Shown here: positions 5,375 through 12,612 of the stretch, piece by piece
Numbering within the stretch: the stretch's first letter is position 1
Layout: each line of letters starts with the position of its first letter
Assembly (NCBI GenBank): GCA_945903675.1
Contig: CAMDOP010000069.1
Location: forward strand, 1-12,612
Length of the DNA: 12,612 nt
DNA from: Crenothrix polyspora
GTDB lineage: Bacteria; Pseudomonadota; Gammaproteobacteria; Methylococcales; Methylomonadaceae
Direction of reading: 5' to 3'
Position numbers and translations under genes: made by a program
The notes under the pieces: model-generated
Seen by the model: only the letters and a program-made list of their open reading frames with translations
What the model was told of the DNA's origin: nothing
Database searches by the model: none

Positions 5375-6747
5375 GCAATAATACAAATAAAGGCTATCAA
5401 TTTACAATCCAAAACGGTAGCGTCGTGGGTGTTTATGAAATTGAAAAAGGTCGAACTAAATTCGAAAAAATGGATTCCGATGAAAATTGGACTTTTGATG
5501 CCTCAACCAATCAGGTAACCAAAACTGAAGTTGAACACGGTCGCGCTGAAACTACCATTTTTGCTGATGTCGATGGTGATGGTGTATTTGCGAAAATCAG
5601 TAAATACAAAGAGGCTATTACCTCATTATCAAATACAACATTGGTCAACAATTACCAAAACGGTCACAAGTTTGATGTAGTTAATGACGTGGTGACCGCT
5701 GTTTATGAATTCGAGCGTGGCATATCTCGTCAAGAGCGTATTGATTTTAATGAGTCGTGGGCTGTTCAAGGCGCTGATATCGTTAAGACCGAATTAGAGC
5801 ACGGCGTGACCGCGACTTCCGTCTATTCCGATGTTAATGGTGACGGTATCTATTTGAAATCTTCAGAAACTTATACTGGAAGCAATGGCACGGTTTGGTC
5901 GGATAGCCATCATGGTGGCACTAGTAACGATGATCTTTTCGGTGCCGATGGTGACGATACTCTGTCAGGAGAATTAGGGTCTGATGACCTATATGGCGGG
6001 ATTGGTAACGACAATTTATTGGGTGGTGACGGCAATGACAATCTATTCGGTGGTGATGGTGATGACTATCTATATTCAGCATCAGGAAATGATATTGTCG
6101 ATGCCGGTGCGGGTAACGACCTTATCATTGGTGGTGATGGTGCGGGTAACGACACCTATAAGGGTGGCGCTGGGTTTGATACCGTTAAGTACACCAGCGC
6201 AGTTGCGGGGATTAGGGTAGACCTGTCGAACGGGACAGCTACTTCCGTTATTAAGTCTAGCCAAACCTCAGATACAGCAGGAATTGGCAACGATAAGTTG
6301 TCCGATATTGAGGGCATTATTGCCGGTGACTATAATGACACGCTGATTGGTAGTAAATTTGCCAACAATCTGGAAGGCGGCAATGGAAATGACCTTTTAA
6401 TTGGCGGCTTGGGCAAAGATGAACTACTTGGTGGACAAGGCAATGATACCTTCAAGTTTAATTCCATATTTGACTCAGGCTTGAATTCTTCAAGAGATGT
6501 AATTCGTGATTTTACAGCCGGCGATAAGATAGATTTGTCGGCTATTGATGCCAAAAATGGTTTCGGTTCAAACGATGCATTCAACTTTATCGGAACCTCA
6601 GCATCTCTGAACGCTACTAATGCAAATGGTGCTCTTTGGTTTGAAAATGGCGTTCTTTACGGTAGCAATGATAAAGATATTGCGGCTGAATTCCATATTG
6701 AGCTAGTCGGTGTAAGTGCAGTATCTGCAGTAGATATTATTATGTAA
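5371..6747 (+). CDS. RTX calcium-binding protein, type I-secreted, with duplicated novel N-terminal domain
   Basis: A 458-residue acidic protein without a Sec signal. Residues 8-80 and 98-168 are two copies of one domain: each has VYE.E.G, an acidic .D..E.W stretch, KTE.EHG, and a DV.GDG loop (66-71 and 154-159) resembling calcium-binding EF-type loops. Residues 183-272 and 329-362 are RTX nonapeptides (GGxGxDxLx, about a dozen), split by a segment of the serralysin C-terminal kind (IRVDLSNGTA ... LSDIEGI...YNDTLIG). The block FKFNSIFDS...DVIRDFTAGDKIDLSAIDA (361-394) and the hydrophobic end match type I secretion substrates. It would fold outside the cell on binding calcium. There is no enzymatic domain. 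GAGGA lies six bases before the ATG. No ABC exporter, membrane-fusion protein or TolC is in the window. Its promoter appears to be sigma54-type. The role is unknown; surface layer, adhesion or matrix use is possible. Confidence 0.88.
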   Translation: MSNNTNKGYQFTIQNGSVVGVYEIEKGRTKFEKMDSDENWTFDASTNQVTKTEVEHGRAETTIFADVDGDGVFAKISKYKEAITSLSNTTLVNNYQNGHKFDVVNDVVTAVYEFERGISRQERIDFNESWAVQGADIVKTELEHGVTATSVYSDVNGDGIYLKSSETYTGSNGTVWSDSHHGGTSNDDLFGADGDDTLSGELGSDDLYGGIGNDNLLGGDGNDNLFGGDGDDYLYSASGNDIVDAGAGNDLIIGGDGAGNDTYKGGAGFDTVKYTSAVAGIRVDLSNGTATSVIKSSQTSDTAGIGNDKLSDIEGIIAGDYNDTLIGSKFANNLEGGNGNDLLIGGLGKDELLGGQGNDTFKFNSIFDSGLNSSRDVIRDFTAGDKIDLSAIDAKNGFGSNDAFNFIGTSASLNATNANGALWFENGVLYGSNDKDIAAEFHIELVGVSAVSAVDIIM

Positions 6748-6763
6748 ATTAGTAAATTCACTT

Positions 6764-6800
6764 GGGAAGCCTTGAGTTAATTATCTCAGGGCTTCTTTAT
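6764..6800 (+). terminator. Rho-independent terminator after the RTX gene
   Basis: GAAGCCTTGAG (6766-6776) pairs with CTCAGGGCTTC (6785-6795) over eleven base pairs with one G-T wobble, an eight-base loop, and a TTTAT tail. It lies 19 bases after the stop codon and should end the RTX transcript, separating it from the kinase operon. Confidence 0.8.
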
Positions 6801-7188
6801 CTATTAAAATCAAAGGTGGATTTAACTTTGACTTATTGATAATAGTCAGTTTTCGGGCGTGTCCTCAGTTACTCAAAGCTTTCACTTTTTGTCTACCAAA
6901 GGCATATTTCAGATATACCATAAGAAACCTTCTCAGATTATTTACCCAGATAAGCCTCCCGTTCGTTTAATTTAATGTCAGGGCAAACTTTCAATTTAAT
7001 TTCAAGGCTCCTTTTTAAAGGGCACTTACTTTTAAAATAAGCAGTAACTATTTATTGCCTGAAGAGTGCATGAATTGAGTTTCGAATGTCGATTTCAACT
7101 CGTGTTTAGGATTTGAAAAACAGGCAATTGGGTTGTTTTTAAGTTGTATATATTATGATTGATGATTGTAAGCCTTGTATAATGCCTA
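6801..7188. other. Intergenic region before the histidine kinase
   Basis: About 390 AT-rich bases with no credible frame. The decamer GCAGTAACTA (7041-7050) also occurs at 4612-4621 and 12081-12090. An imperfect sigma54-like match (AGGCAA-N5-TTGTT, 7122-7137) lacks the essential GC at -12. The best basal promoter element is the TATAAT at 7178-7183. Confidence 0.4.
7178..7183 (+). promoter_or_regulatory. Perfect -10 box immediately before the kinase start (possible leaderless mRNA)
   Basis: TATAAT lies only five bases before the ATG at 7189, so transcription would begin about at the start codon itself. There is no Shine-Dalgarno before the ATG, and an in-frame stop (7180-7182) rules out an upstream start. 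The -35 position carries no good match. Either this is a leaderless transcript or the box is coincidental and an upstream promoter is used. Confidence 0.35.
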
Positions 7189-8973
7189 ATGAACATTCAC
7201 CGCATATTATTAACCTCTTTTCTGGTATTGTTGCTTCTAGCGACAGTACCCATCGTCGCGCTTTCTTTTTATGCGTCGAAAGTTGCTTTAGAGGTTGAAA
7301 TTGGTCGAAGTCTTAAAAATGATGCTTCGATGTTGATGGAGCAAATTGATATATTGGTCTTTGAGCGTTTACAAAATATCCATTCATGGAGTCACCTGGA
7401 CATTATCCAAGAAGGCCGTATTGGCGATGTGGACAAGCGCCTCGCGCAATTTTTGGCGGAATTAGAGCACGGTTATCCGGGGGCATACCGAAGCTTGTTT
7501 TACTTAAATAGAGATAACCGGATTGTCGCCGCAGGAGATCCTACATTAACTAGAAGCTCTTTTCAGCCGCAAGGCGACTGGTTACCCGTACAAGTACCAA
7601 ACGGCGAAGTTTTTCTACAAACTTTACAGCTACAGGCTCCCTATGAACAGGCTGATCTGTTAATTCGGGCTCCTGTGCCTGATAACTACGCAACCGGGGA
7701 CATTGGACAATTGTTTGGGGTGTTTGATCTTCGGCAGATTTTCAGGTTGTTCGACCAAGCCAGCCATGCAGATGCAGGTGAGCGTTTTGTCATACTGATG
7801 GATGCAGATGGTCGAACAATAGCCGCATCGGATGCTGTACGTAGCCAAAAACTCCTATTGACCGATACCTTTGCAAGCTGGAAGCTCCAGGAACAAAACG
7901 GCACCACTGTTCATGCCGGACAACCATTAACTGATTCATCGGTATTGGTGGGTTATGCTGTTTCCAAGGGGTATCAAGGCTATGCAAATATGGGCTGGTC
8001 ATTATTGGTTATTAAGTCTACACAACAGGCATTTCAACCTATCTGGGCCTTGTGGTGGTTGTTTTTTAGTGCTTTTATTATAACGGGATTGGTCGCTGGC
8101 GGTGTTGCTCAATGGGTGGCAGGTCGCATTGCCAAGCCCCTGCTGGATTTAACCGCTTGGGTTCAAAGCTTCCAAAAATCATCAGATTATGCAGGCCCCA
8201 AGGTATCCGGTGCACAAGAGGTACGAGAATTAAGTGTAGCTTTCGGACAACTCATTGATGATTTAGCGCGCTCACGCGAACAAGTTATCCATGCCGCTAA
8301 ATTAGCCGTAGTAGGAGAAATGGCAGCAATAATGGCACACGAAGTAAGAACTCCGTTAGGTATTTTGCAAACCACCGCACAAATGTTGCAATGGGAAACG
8401 GCGTTAAGCTCTGAAGGCAGGGAAATGACGCAAATGATTATTGAAGAAAGTGCCCGTCTCAACCGTTTGATTTCGACCTTACTGGATTGCGCCAGTCCGA
8501 GACAGCCCAATATGCAACCTAAAAATATGCCTAAAATCATCCAGCGAGTGCTTGAGTTGCTTGCTACGCAGGCACATAAAAAAGCGATACAGATAGACGG
8601 GTTATTACCTGAAAATAATGAGATTATCGAATGCGATGAGGAATTATTAATCCAGGTTTTTCTAAATCTAATTTTAAATGCCATTCAAATCATTCCTACT
8701 GGTGGACGAATACGCATACGTACTGATTGTTCGGATGTCGCTGAAATAAAAATAACTATAGAAGACGATGGCCCTGGTATTCCGCTTGAAAATTGTGCCC
8801 GCCTTTTTAATCCTTTTTTTACCACCCGGGAGGGTGGTATTGGCCTTGGCTTAACGGTTACTCAGCAAATTGTTGCTATCCACCGTGGTCGCCTGACTGC
8901 CGATAATAGTGATTTGGGCGGAGCTTGTTTTACGCTGTTTTTACCATTTTCTCAGGGAGATACATTATGTTAA
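7189..8973 (+). CDS. Membrane sensor histidine kinase of the NtrB/AtoS/ZraS type
   Basis: A 594-residue inner-membrane kinase, first partner of a two-component pair. Segment 6-28 is the first membrane helix; 29-283 is a large periplasmic sensor region with a Cache/PAS-like character (FYLNRDNRIVAAGDP, FVILMDADGRTIAAS); 285-310 is the second helix, followed by HAMP. The kinase core is complete: H-box MAHEVRTPLG with phospho-acceptor H384, N-box NLILNAIQ (N497), D-box EDDGPGIP (525-532), F-box NPFFTTREGG (541-550) and G-box GIGLGLTV. There is no receiver or cytoplasmic PAS domain. It overlaps the regulator gene by seven bases (ATGTTAA), so the two are made together. The ligand is unknown; the barrel and PstS-like genes downstream hint at an anion or other small extracytoplasmic solute, as an inference. 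Confidence 0.93.
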   Translation: MNIHRILLTSFLVLLLLATVPIVALSFYASKVALEVEIGRSLKNDASMLMEQIDILVFERLQNIHSWSHLDIIQEGRIGDVDKRLAQFLAELEHGYPGAYRSLFYLNRDNRIVAAGDPTLTRSSFQPQGDWLPVQVPNGEVFLQTLQLQAPYEQADLLIRAPVPDNYATGDIGQLFGVFDLRQIFRLFDQASHADAGERFVILMDADGRTIAASDAVRSQKLLLTDTFASWKLQEQNGTTVHAGQPLTDSSVLVGYAVSKGYQGYANMGWSLLVIKSTQQAFQPIWALWWLFFSAFIITGLVAGGVAQWVAGRIAKPLLDLTAWVQSFQKSSDYAGPKVSGAQEVRELSVAFGQLIDDLARSREQVIHAAKLAVVGEMAAIMAHEVRTPLGILQTTAQMLQWETALSSEGREMTQMIIEESARLNRLISTLLDCASPRQPNMQPKNMPKIIQRVLELLATQAHKKAIQIDGLLPENNEIIECDEELLIQVFLNLILNAIQIIPTGGRIRIRTDCSDVAEIKITIEDDGPGIPLENCARLFNPFFTTREGGIGLGLTVTQQIVAIHRGRLTADNSDLGGACFTLFLPFSQGDTLC

Positions 8974-10346
8974 AAGGATCGCGTGTTCTGGTAGTTGATG
9001 ATGAACCCAATGCACGCCGTATGCTGGAAATATTGTTACGTAAATTCGGTTGTATCGTTATTTCCGCGCATGATGGGAAAACAGCATTAGAAATATTACA
9101 CGAAAAACCGATTGATTTAGTGATTACTGATCTTAATATGCCGGATATAAGTGGTTTAGAGTTATTAGCCACCCTGCGTGGCGAAAACTACACCATTCCA
9201 GTGATTGTTGTGACTGCTTACGGCTCGATTGAAAATGCAGTTGCCGCAATGAAACTGGGAGCCTTTGATTTTATAATCCGTCCACTGGATGTTGCACAAG
9301 TGGAAATGATTGTACGACGTGCACTTGAGGTGCAAAGAGTACTCCAGGAAAATGAATTCCTGCGCGATGAAATGAATAAAGGCTGGGGGGAATTTGTTGG
9401 CCAATGTCCGGCCATGCAAAAAATATATGAATTGATTCGACAAGCAGGACCTAGTAAAGCCAGCATATTTATTATAGGTGAAACTGGAACCGGCAAGGAG
9501 TTAGTTGCACGAGCCATTCATACTCATTCAGGTCGGCACGGCTTATTCGTAGCAATTAACTGTGCCGCTATTCCTGCTGATATACTGGAAAGCGAGTTGT
9601 TTGGCTATGTTCGCGGTGCTTTCACCGGTGCTCACAAGGATAGGATTGGTAAATTTGAGTTGGCGCACGAAGGTACCTTGTTTCTGGATGAAATTACCGA
9701 GATGAACCCATCTATTCAAGCCAAATTATTACGGGTACTCCAGGAAAGTCGTATTGATCGCTTGGGTAGTAATCAAAGCATAGAAATCGATATACGTATT
9801 ATCGCTGCAACTAACCGCGCTCCACTGGATGCTGTTCAGTCAGGTCGCTTACGCGAAGATCTATATTATCGTATCAATGTCTTGGGGATTCAATTACCGC
9901 CTTTGCGAGAACGACGCGAAGACATTCCATTATTAGCGCATTATTTTCTGGAAAAATATCGACGATCGCTTGGTGGCGGCTCAGTTAAGCTATCTACTGA
10001 GGTCACTCAGGCATTAATGGGCTATGCATGGCCAGGCAATGTCCGCGAACTGGAAAATATGATGGAACGTGCCGCCGTTTTAAGCCAAGGCGTTGAGGTA
10101 AGTGTCAGCCATTTACCCCAAGAAATACTGTACACCGCATTTCCTGTCATAGTATTGTCTGCTGTCGATAATGAGGATCTGGATCTGGAGGCGGGTGTAG
10201 CAACCTTGGAAAAGAAGTTTTTGAATAAAGCCCTTGCAGAGGCTACCGGTAATAAAGCCAAAGCTGCACGTATACTAAAAATTAGTGAGCGCACGCTGTG
10301 GTATAAGCTCAAAAAATATGGCTTAAATGTGGGCAATTCTGAATAA
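8967..10346 (+). CDS. Sigma54-dependent response regulator (NtrC family)
   Basis: A 459-residue activator. The frame extends upstream to 8925, but ATG 8967 has GGGAG seven bases before it and starts right at the receiver fold. Receiver 1-120: acidic pair D11-D12, phospho-acceptor D55, T83; the usual invariant lysine of the KP motif is arginine here (R105-P106). AAA+ domain about 143-370: Walker A GETGTGKE (171-178), sigma54-contact GAFTGA (217-222) intact, Walker B LFLDE (238-242), and the arginine-finger region RLREDLYYRINV. A Fis-type helix-turn-helix sits at about 429-450 (NKAKAARILKISERTLWYKL). It would hydrolyse ATP to open sigma54 promoters after phosphorylation by the kinase just upstream. 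The only good -24/-12 box I see is before the RTX gene, which is thus its most likely local target. Confidence 0.95.
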   Translation: MLKGSRVLVVDDEPNARRMLEILLRKFGCIVISAHDGKTALEILHEKPIDLVITDLNMPDISGLELLATLRGENYTIPVIVVTAYGSIENAVAAMKLGAFDFIIRPLDVAQVEMIVRRALEVQRVLQENEFLRDEMNKGWGEFVGQCPAMQKIYELIRQAGPSKASIFIIGETGTGKELVARAIHTHSGRHGLFVAINCAAIPADILESELFGYVRGAFTGAHKDRIGKFELAHEGTLFLDEITEMNPSIQAKLLRVLQESRIDRLGSNQSIEIDIRIIAATNRAPLDAVQSGRLREDLYYRINVLGIQLPPLRERREDIPLLAHYFLEKYRRSLGGGSVKLSTEVTQALMGYAWPGNVRELENMMERAAVLSQGVEVSVSHLPQEILYTAFPVIVLSAVDNEDLDLEAGVATLEKKFLNKALAEATGNKAKAARILKISERTLWYKLKKYGLNVGNSE

Positions 10347-10358
10347 ATTGATCGACTC

Positions 10359-10427
10359 CGGCCTGAATTAATTCAGAGTGGCCGTGTGCTATGAATAATT
10401 ATCACACTGAATGGCCTGTTATTTTTT
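10359..10427 (+). terminator. Tandem hairpins and T-run after the response regulator
   Basis: CGGCC/GGCCG (10359-10363 with 10380-10384) encloses the palindrome GAATTAATTC, and a second stem GTGTG/CACAC (about 10384-10388 with 10403-10407) follows. A T-run (10422-10427) comes about 14 bases later. The parts resemble an attenuating or partial terminator rather than a compact one, so some read-through into the barrel gene is possible. Confidence 0.4.
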
Positions 10428-10445
10428 ATATCATCCATATTTTTT

Positions 10446-10474
10446 TTGATTCGATGATTTTCCTGAAAAATATT
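10446..10474 (+). promoter_or_regulatory. Weak sigma70 promoter candidate for the barrel gene
   Basis: TTGATT (10446-10451), 17 bases, then AATATT (10469-10474); each box matches four of six consensus bases. The start would fall near 10481, leaving a leader of about 13 bases without a Shine-Dalgarno before the ATG at 10494. Confidence 0.28.
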
Positions 10475-10493
10475 TTCCCTAACTTAGTAATCT

Positions 10494-11528
10494 ATGCGTA
10501 TTTTTACCCTTTTTAATTTATTGGTGACTGCGTTATCGTTTGTATCGATATTCGAAACAGCCGTTGCTAATGAAGTCGATGGAGGTTATCGTCTGGGTAC
10601 TGGTTATTTGGCGGGTGAAACCGGATTACGTATTGGCGGCTACGCCAGTACACAATTCAACCTACCTCGCGCAGCTCCCTGGAGTTTTGATGTGAGTGAT
10701 CTCAGTTTGTTTCTGACCTGGGATAATGGCTCTCGATTGCATTTTTTCTCAGAATTAGAAGCGGGCGAGTTACTGAGTGCAGGCAGGCATCAATCGTTGG
10801 GGGTACAAAATGCCCAATTCGATTTTGAAAGGTTTTATCTCGACAGTTTAGTGAATAATAATCTGACTGTGCGGCTAGGAAAGTTTCTTACCCCTGTCGG
10901 TAAATGGAACCTGATTCACGCAGCACCCTTGGTTTGGACTACCTTTCGACCGGTTGCGACTCAAAATTTATTCTCCACGCATGCCTCAGGACTTATGTTG
11001 CATGGCTCTATTAACGTGATTAACCGTCAGCTTGAATATAGCGTGTATGGTGATATAACTGATAACATTGATCCACATCGATCAAAAAACTCTTTTGATA
11101 ATGCGCTGGGGGCACATTTACAGTACTTCTTCAGTGACACAATACAGATTGGGGCTTCCGTTGCCGATTTCGTTCTGCATGACTTACAATCCAGCCGTTA
11201 TTATTTAACTGGACTTGATGCTTCCTGGTCTTATAAGAAATTTGAACTCAGCAGTGAAATGATATACCGCACCAGCGACCATGTTGGTGTTGCAAGTACT
11301 GGGCAAGGATTTGTACAAAGCGTAGTTCCTCTTAACCTTCATTGGTTTATAGTAGGTCGTTACGAGTTTTTTGAACAATTTCAGGATAAAGCAGGGCAAG
11401 TCGGGTTATTAGGATTAGCTTATAAGCCTTTGCCGCCGATTGTTTGGAAATTGGACTATCAATTGGGTGAGCACAACGAAACTTTAGCCCCGGATGGCCT
11501 GTCAGCATCTTTTGCCATCCTGTTTTAA
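10494..11528 (+). CDS. Outer-membrane beta-barrel protein, porin-like
   Basis: A 344-residue protein with a signal peptide (hydrophobic residues 5-20, cleavage after AVA at 25). The mature chain alternates short amphipathic strands and turns, for example LRIGGYASTQFNLP, LSLFLTWDNGSRLHFFSELE, LTVRLGKFLTPVGKWNL, and ends in aromatic F344, the usual barrel-closing signal. The LGKF.TP.G pattern and the strand spacing recall OprP/OprO-like and related porins, but I cannot place it in a subfamily and see no arginine ladder that would prove phosphate selectivity. Its TAA overlaps the ATG of the PstS-like gene (TAATG), so the two are one unit. It lies 147 bases after the regulator, separated by hairpins. 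It may form the outer-membrane entry for whatever solute the neighbouring binding protein handles. Confidence 0.8.
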   Translation: MRIFTLFNLLVTALSFVSIFETAVANEVDGGYRLGTGYLAGETGLRIGGYASTQFNLPRAAPWSFDVSDLSLFLTWDNGSRLHFFSELEAGELLSAGRHQSLGVQNAQFDFERFYLDSLVNNNLTVRLGKFLTPVGKWNLIHAAPLVWTTFRPVATQNLFSTHASGLMLHGSINVINRQLEYSVYGDITDNIDPHRSKNSFDNALGAHLQYFFSDTIQIGASVADFVLHDLQSSRYYLTGLDASWSYKKFELSSEMIYRTSDHVGVASTGQGFVQSVVPLNLHWFIVGRYEFFEQFQDKAGQVGLLGLAYKPLPPIVWKLDYQLGEHNETLAPDGLSASFAILF

Positions 11529-11971
11529 TGAACATGCGCATCGCTTACGCGCTACTTGTTGCAATGTTAAGTGCAGGGTCTTCGGCGCTCGCCGTCGAAC
11601 CTATTGCTGTTATAACAACTGTGTCCAACTCATTGGATACCTTATCGCGTGATGCTTTAAACCTTATTTATTTGCGTAAACGTCAAATGGACTCGGAAGG
11701 CAATCATTGGATACCGTTAAACTTGCCAGTCACCGATTCTTTGCGTCGCAGTTTCTCACTATCTCTTTTCGCAATTTTGCCGGAAGAGCATGAAGATTAT
11801 TGGAATGTACAGTATTTCAATGGTATCAGCCCTCCTAAAGTAATGGCTTCTGAGGAGGCCGTAGTGCGCTTTGTGGCATCGACCCCTGGAGCCATAGGTT
11901 ATGTACGTAAACAAAAAGTGGATGACAGGGTAAAAGTGCTATTACTCATTGAATTCCAAATTCCAAAATAA
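11528..11971 (+). CDS. Short PstS-like periplasmic protein (single-lobe binding-protein family)
   Basis: A 147-residue exported protein with signal peptide ending ALA at residue 22. The mature part keeps the features of the distal part of phosphate-binding proteins of the PstS/PBP-like group: SRDALNLIYLRKRQ (the usual IF-G-K position), W-P-L/V-N, the R-x-x-F segment RRSFS, EDYWNVQYFNGISPPKV, and VASTPGAIGYV. It is about half the length of a full PstS, so it has one lobe only and probably cannot act as a classical two-lobe solute receptor. No ABC permease or ATPase is nearby. Translation is coupled to the barrel gene by TAATG; a second ATG at 11534 is an alternative start. A sensory accessory role to the kinase, or a docking role to the barrel, is an inference. 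Confidence 0.8.
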   Translation: MNMRIAYALLVAMLSAGSSALAVEPIAVITTVSNSLDTLSRDALNLIYLRKRQMDSEGNHWIPLNLPVTDSLRRSFSLSLFAILPEEHEDYWNVQYFNGISPPKVMASEEAVVRFVASTPGAIGYVRKQKVDDRVKVLLLIEFQIPK

Positions 11972-12049
11972 ATTGAGCAACTTAAATTTCGCAAAACGAA
12001 AAGCCGCGTCTGTAAATATATAGCTTTAATATTGCCATTAAAACAATGG

Positions 12050-12075
12050 AAAGGTTTATTGAATAAAACCCTTTA
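12050..12075. terminator. Weak bidirectional terminator between convergent genes
   Basis: AAAGGTTT (12050-12057) faces AAACCCTTT (12066-12074), a stem of about eight pairs with one bulge and an AT-rich loop, in the 123-base gap between the PstS-like gene and the convergent SRPBCC gene. The A-run on one side and T-rich tail on the other allow either direction. It is AT-rich and weak. Confidence 0.35.
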
Positions 12076-12079
12076 TTAA

Positions 12080-12273
12080 CGCAGTAACTAATATTTAACA
12101 ATTTAAGCCCCATTGACTATCCAAATAGTCACGACGCGTATCAAATATGTTCTCAAGTTTGCTGGCTATCAAGACGGCATTGAAAAGTTGCCCCAACCAA
12201 CCCACGGGCATTGCGTAAAACATTATATCTTCAAGCATTATGCCGTCTGGTGTTTCGGTCAAACACACTTCAT
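12080..12273. repeat. Right copy of the 194-bp direct repeat
   Basis: Partner of 4611-4804 in the same orientation. It covers the last 59 codons of the intact SRPBCC gene (stop included) and 15 bases beyond its stop, including CGCAGTAACTAATATTTAAC. With the left copy it frames the RTX, two-component and barrel genes. Confidence 0.85.
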
Positions 12274-12559
12274 GGCTCCAAAATTTAAAAGGCCCAACAC
12301 GCTGTTCATAAACAAAGCGTTTGGGTTCGTCACAGTGGCTGATTTCTGATAACCAGTTCATAGGGATACCAAAGACCGCTTTCATTTGATAATGCAGCAT
12401 CAAACCTCCATAAATTTTTTCTGGAACTTTCGATATGATGGTTACATGAAAAAAATCTGGCGTAAGGTCATTCTGGTTATAGGGTGAGGAGAATAAATCC
12501 CATGCTTCTTGTAGCGTTACCTTAAGTTGTTGTTGGCGATAGAGCTGGTAAATTTTCAT
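12095..12559 (-). CDS. SRPBCC-superfamily (START/Bet v1-like) ligand-binding protein
   Basis: A 154-residue cytoplasmic protein with the helix-grip fold of the SRPBCC superfamily, known for binding hydrophobic ligands in a deep pocket. Characteristic parts are the opening strand and helix (Y.L.R.Q.L.VTLQEAWDLFSSP), LTPDFFHVTI, the PEKIYGGLML strand, GIPMNWLSEI, the FVYEQRVGPFKFWSHEV pair of strands, and LEDIMFYAMPVGWLGQLFN leading into the C-terminal helix LENIFDTRRDYLDSQW. Full length for the family, no catalytic residues assigned. The ATG at 12559 lacks a strong ribosome site. A truncated copy lies at 4626-4802. Close relatives in other bacteria are often annotated only as SRPBCC or polyketide cyclase-like; the ligand is unknown. 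Confidence 0.88.
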   Translation of the reverse strand: MKIYQLYRQQQLKVTLQEAWDLFSSPYNQNDLTPDFFHVTIISKVPEKIYGGLMLHYQMKAVFGIPMNWLSEISHCDEPKRFVYEQRVGPFKFWSHEVCLTETPDGIMLEDIMFYAMPVGWLGQLFNAVLIASKLENIFDTRRDYLDSQWGLNC

Positions 12560-12612
12560 GTGGTAAGAGATTCTGTAGCAACGTTTAGCTAATTATAAGC
12601 CGGAAAATTCAT

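Noticed and set aside
5984..6220. 78-codon alternative frame in the RTX repeats
   Set aside because: It arises from the repetitive GGTGATGGT-type codons of the RTX nonapeptides read out of frame.
5911..6450. Repetitive stretch as a CRISPR or satellite array
   Set aside because: The periodicity is 27 bases in coding frame, encoding GGxGxDxxx nonapeptides, with no conserved repeat/unique spacer structure.
7122..7137. Second sigma54 promoter before the kinase (AGGCAA-N5-TTGTT)
   Set aside because: The essential GC at -12 is GT, and the -24 box has two mismatches, so autoregulation through sigma54 is not supported.
8187..8684. 165-codon minus-strand frame inside the kinase gene
   Set aside because: It is the shadow of a complete kinase core with all conserved boxes; its protein is cysteine/serine-rich without recognisable features.

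Overview
The window reads as AT-rich gammaproteobacterial chromosome. Pointers are a typical bacterial membrane desaturase, an intact sigma54 activator, a type I-secreted RTX protein and several short inverted-repeat elements. The gene mix resembles methanotrophs of the Methylococcales, but that is an impression from memory, not a phylogenetic result.

Left part (1-4387): a partial acyl-lipid/acyl-CoA delta-9-type desaturase leaves the window on the minus strand. After a gene-poor gap comes a small secreted protein (+), then a 201-bp MITE-like element with imperfect terminal inverted repeats and an apparent target duplication that contains the stop codon of the next gene. A two-gene minus-strand operon follows: a single-TM periplasmic protein and, coupled by TAATG, an HTTM (gamma-carboxylase-like) membrane protein. 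Divergently, a 54-residue two-helix membrane protein, too short for usual gene calls, is coupled to a GNAT acetyltransferase.

Middle scar (4387-4811): a 216-bp structured repeat with 10-bp perfect terminal inverted repeats and four internal hairpins lies next to a truncated 3' copy of the SRPBCC gene found intact at the right end. The two copies form a gapless 194-bp direct repeat (167/194 identical by hand count) that brackets about 7.3 kb.

Bracketed module (about 4812-12079): an RTX calcium-binding protein with a duplicated, unrecognised N-terminal domain; a membrane histidine kinase; an overlapping sigma54-dependent response regulator; an outer-membrane beta-barrel; and a one-lobe PstS-like periplasmic protein. 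A good -24/-12 sigma54 promoter sits at 5025-5040, with a perfect 9-bp dyad about 100 bp upstream of the predicted start. This fits the RTX gene being a target of the neighbouring regulator. The working model, an inference, is that the kinase senses an extracytoplasmic cue, the regulator activates the RTX gene with sigma54, and the barrel and binding-protein pair take part in uptake or sensing. No type I exporter is present, so export would depend on genes elsewhere.

Right end: convergent intact SRPBCC protein on the minus strand.
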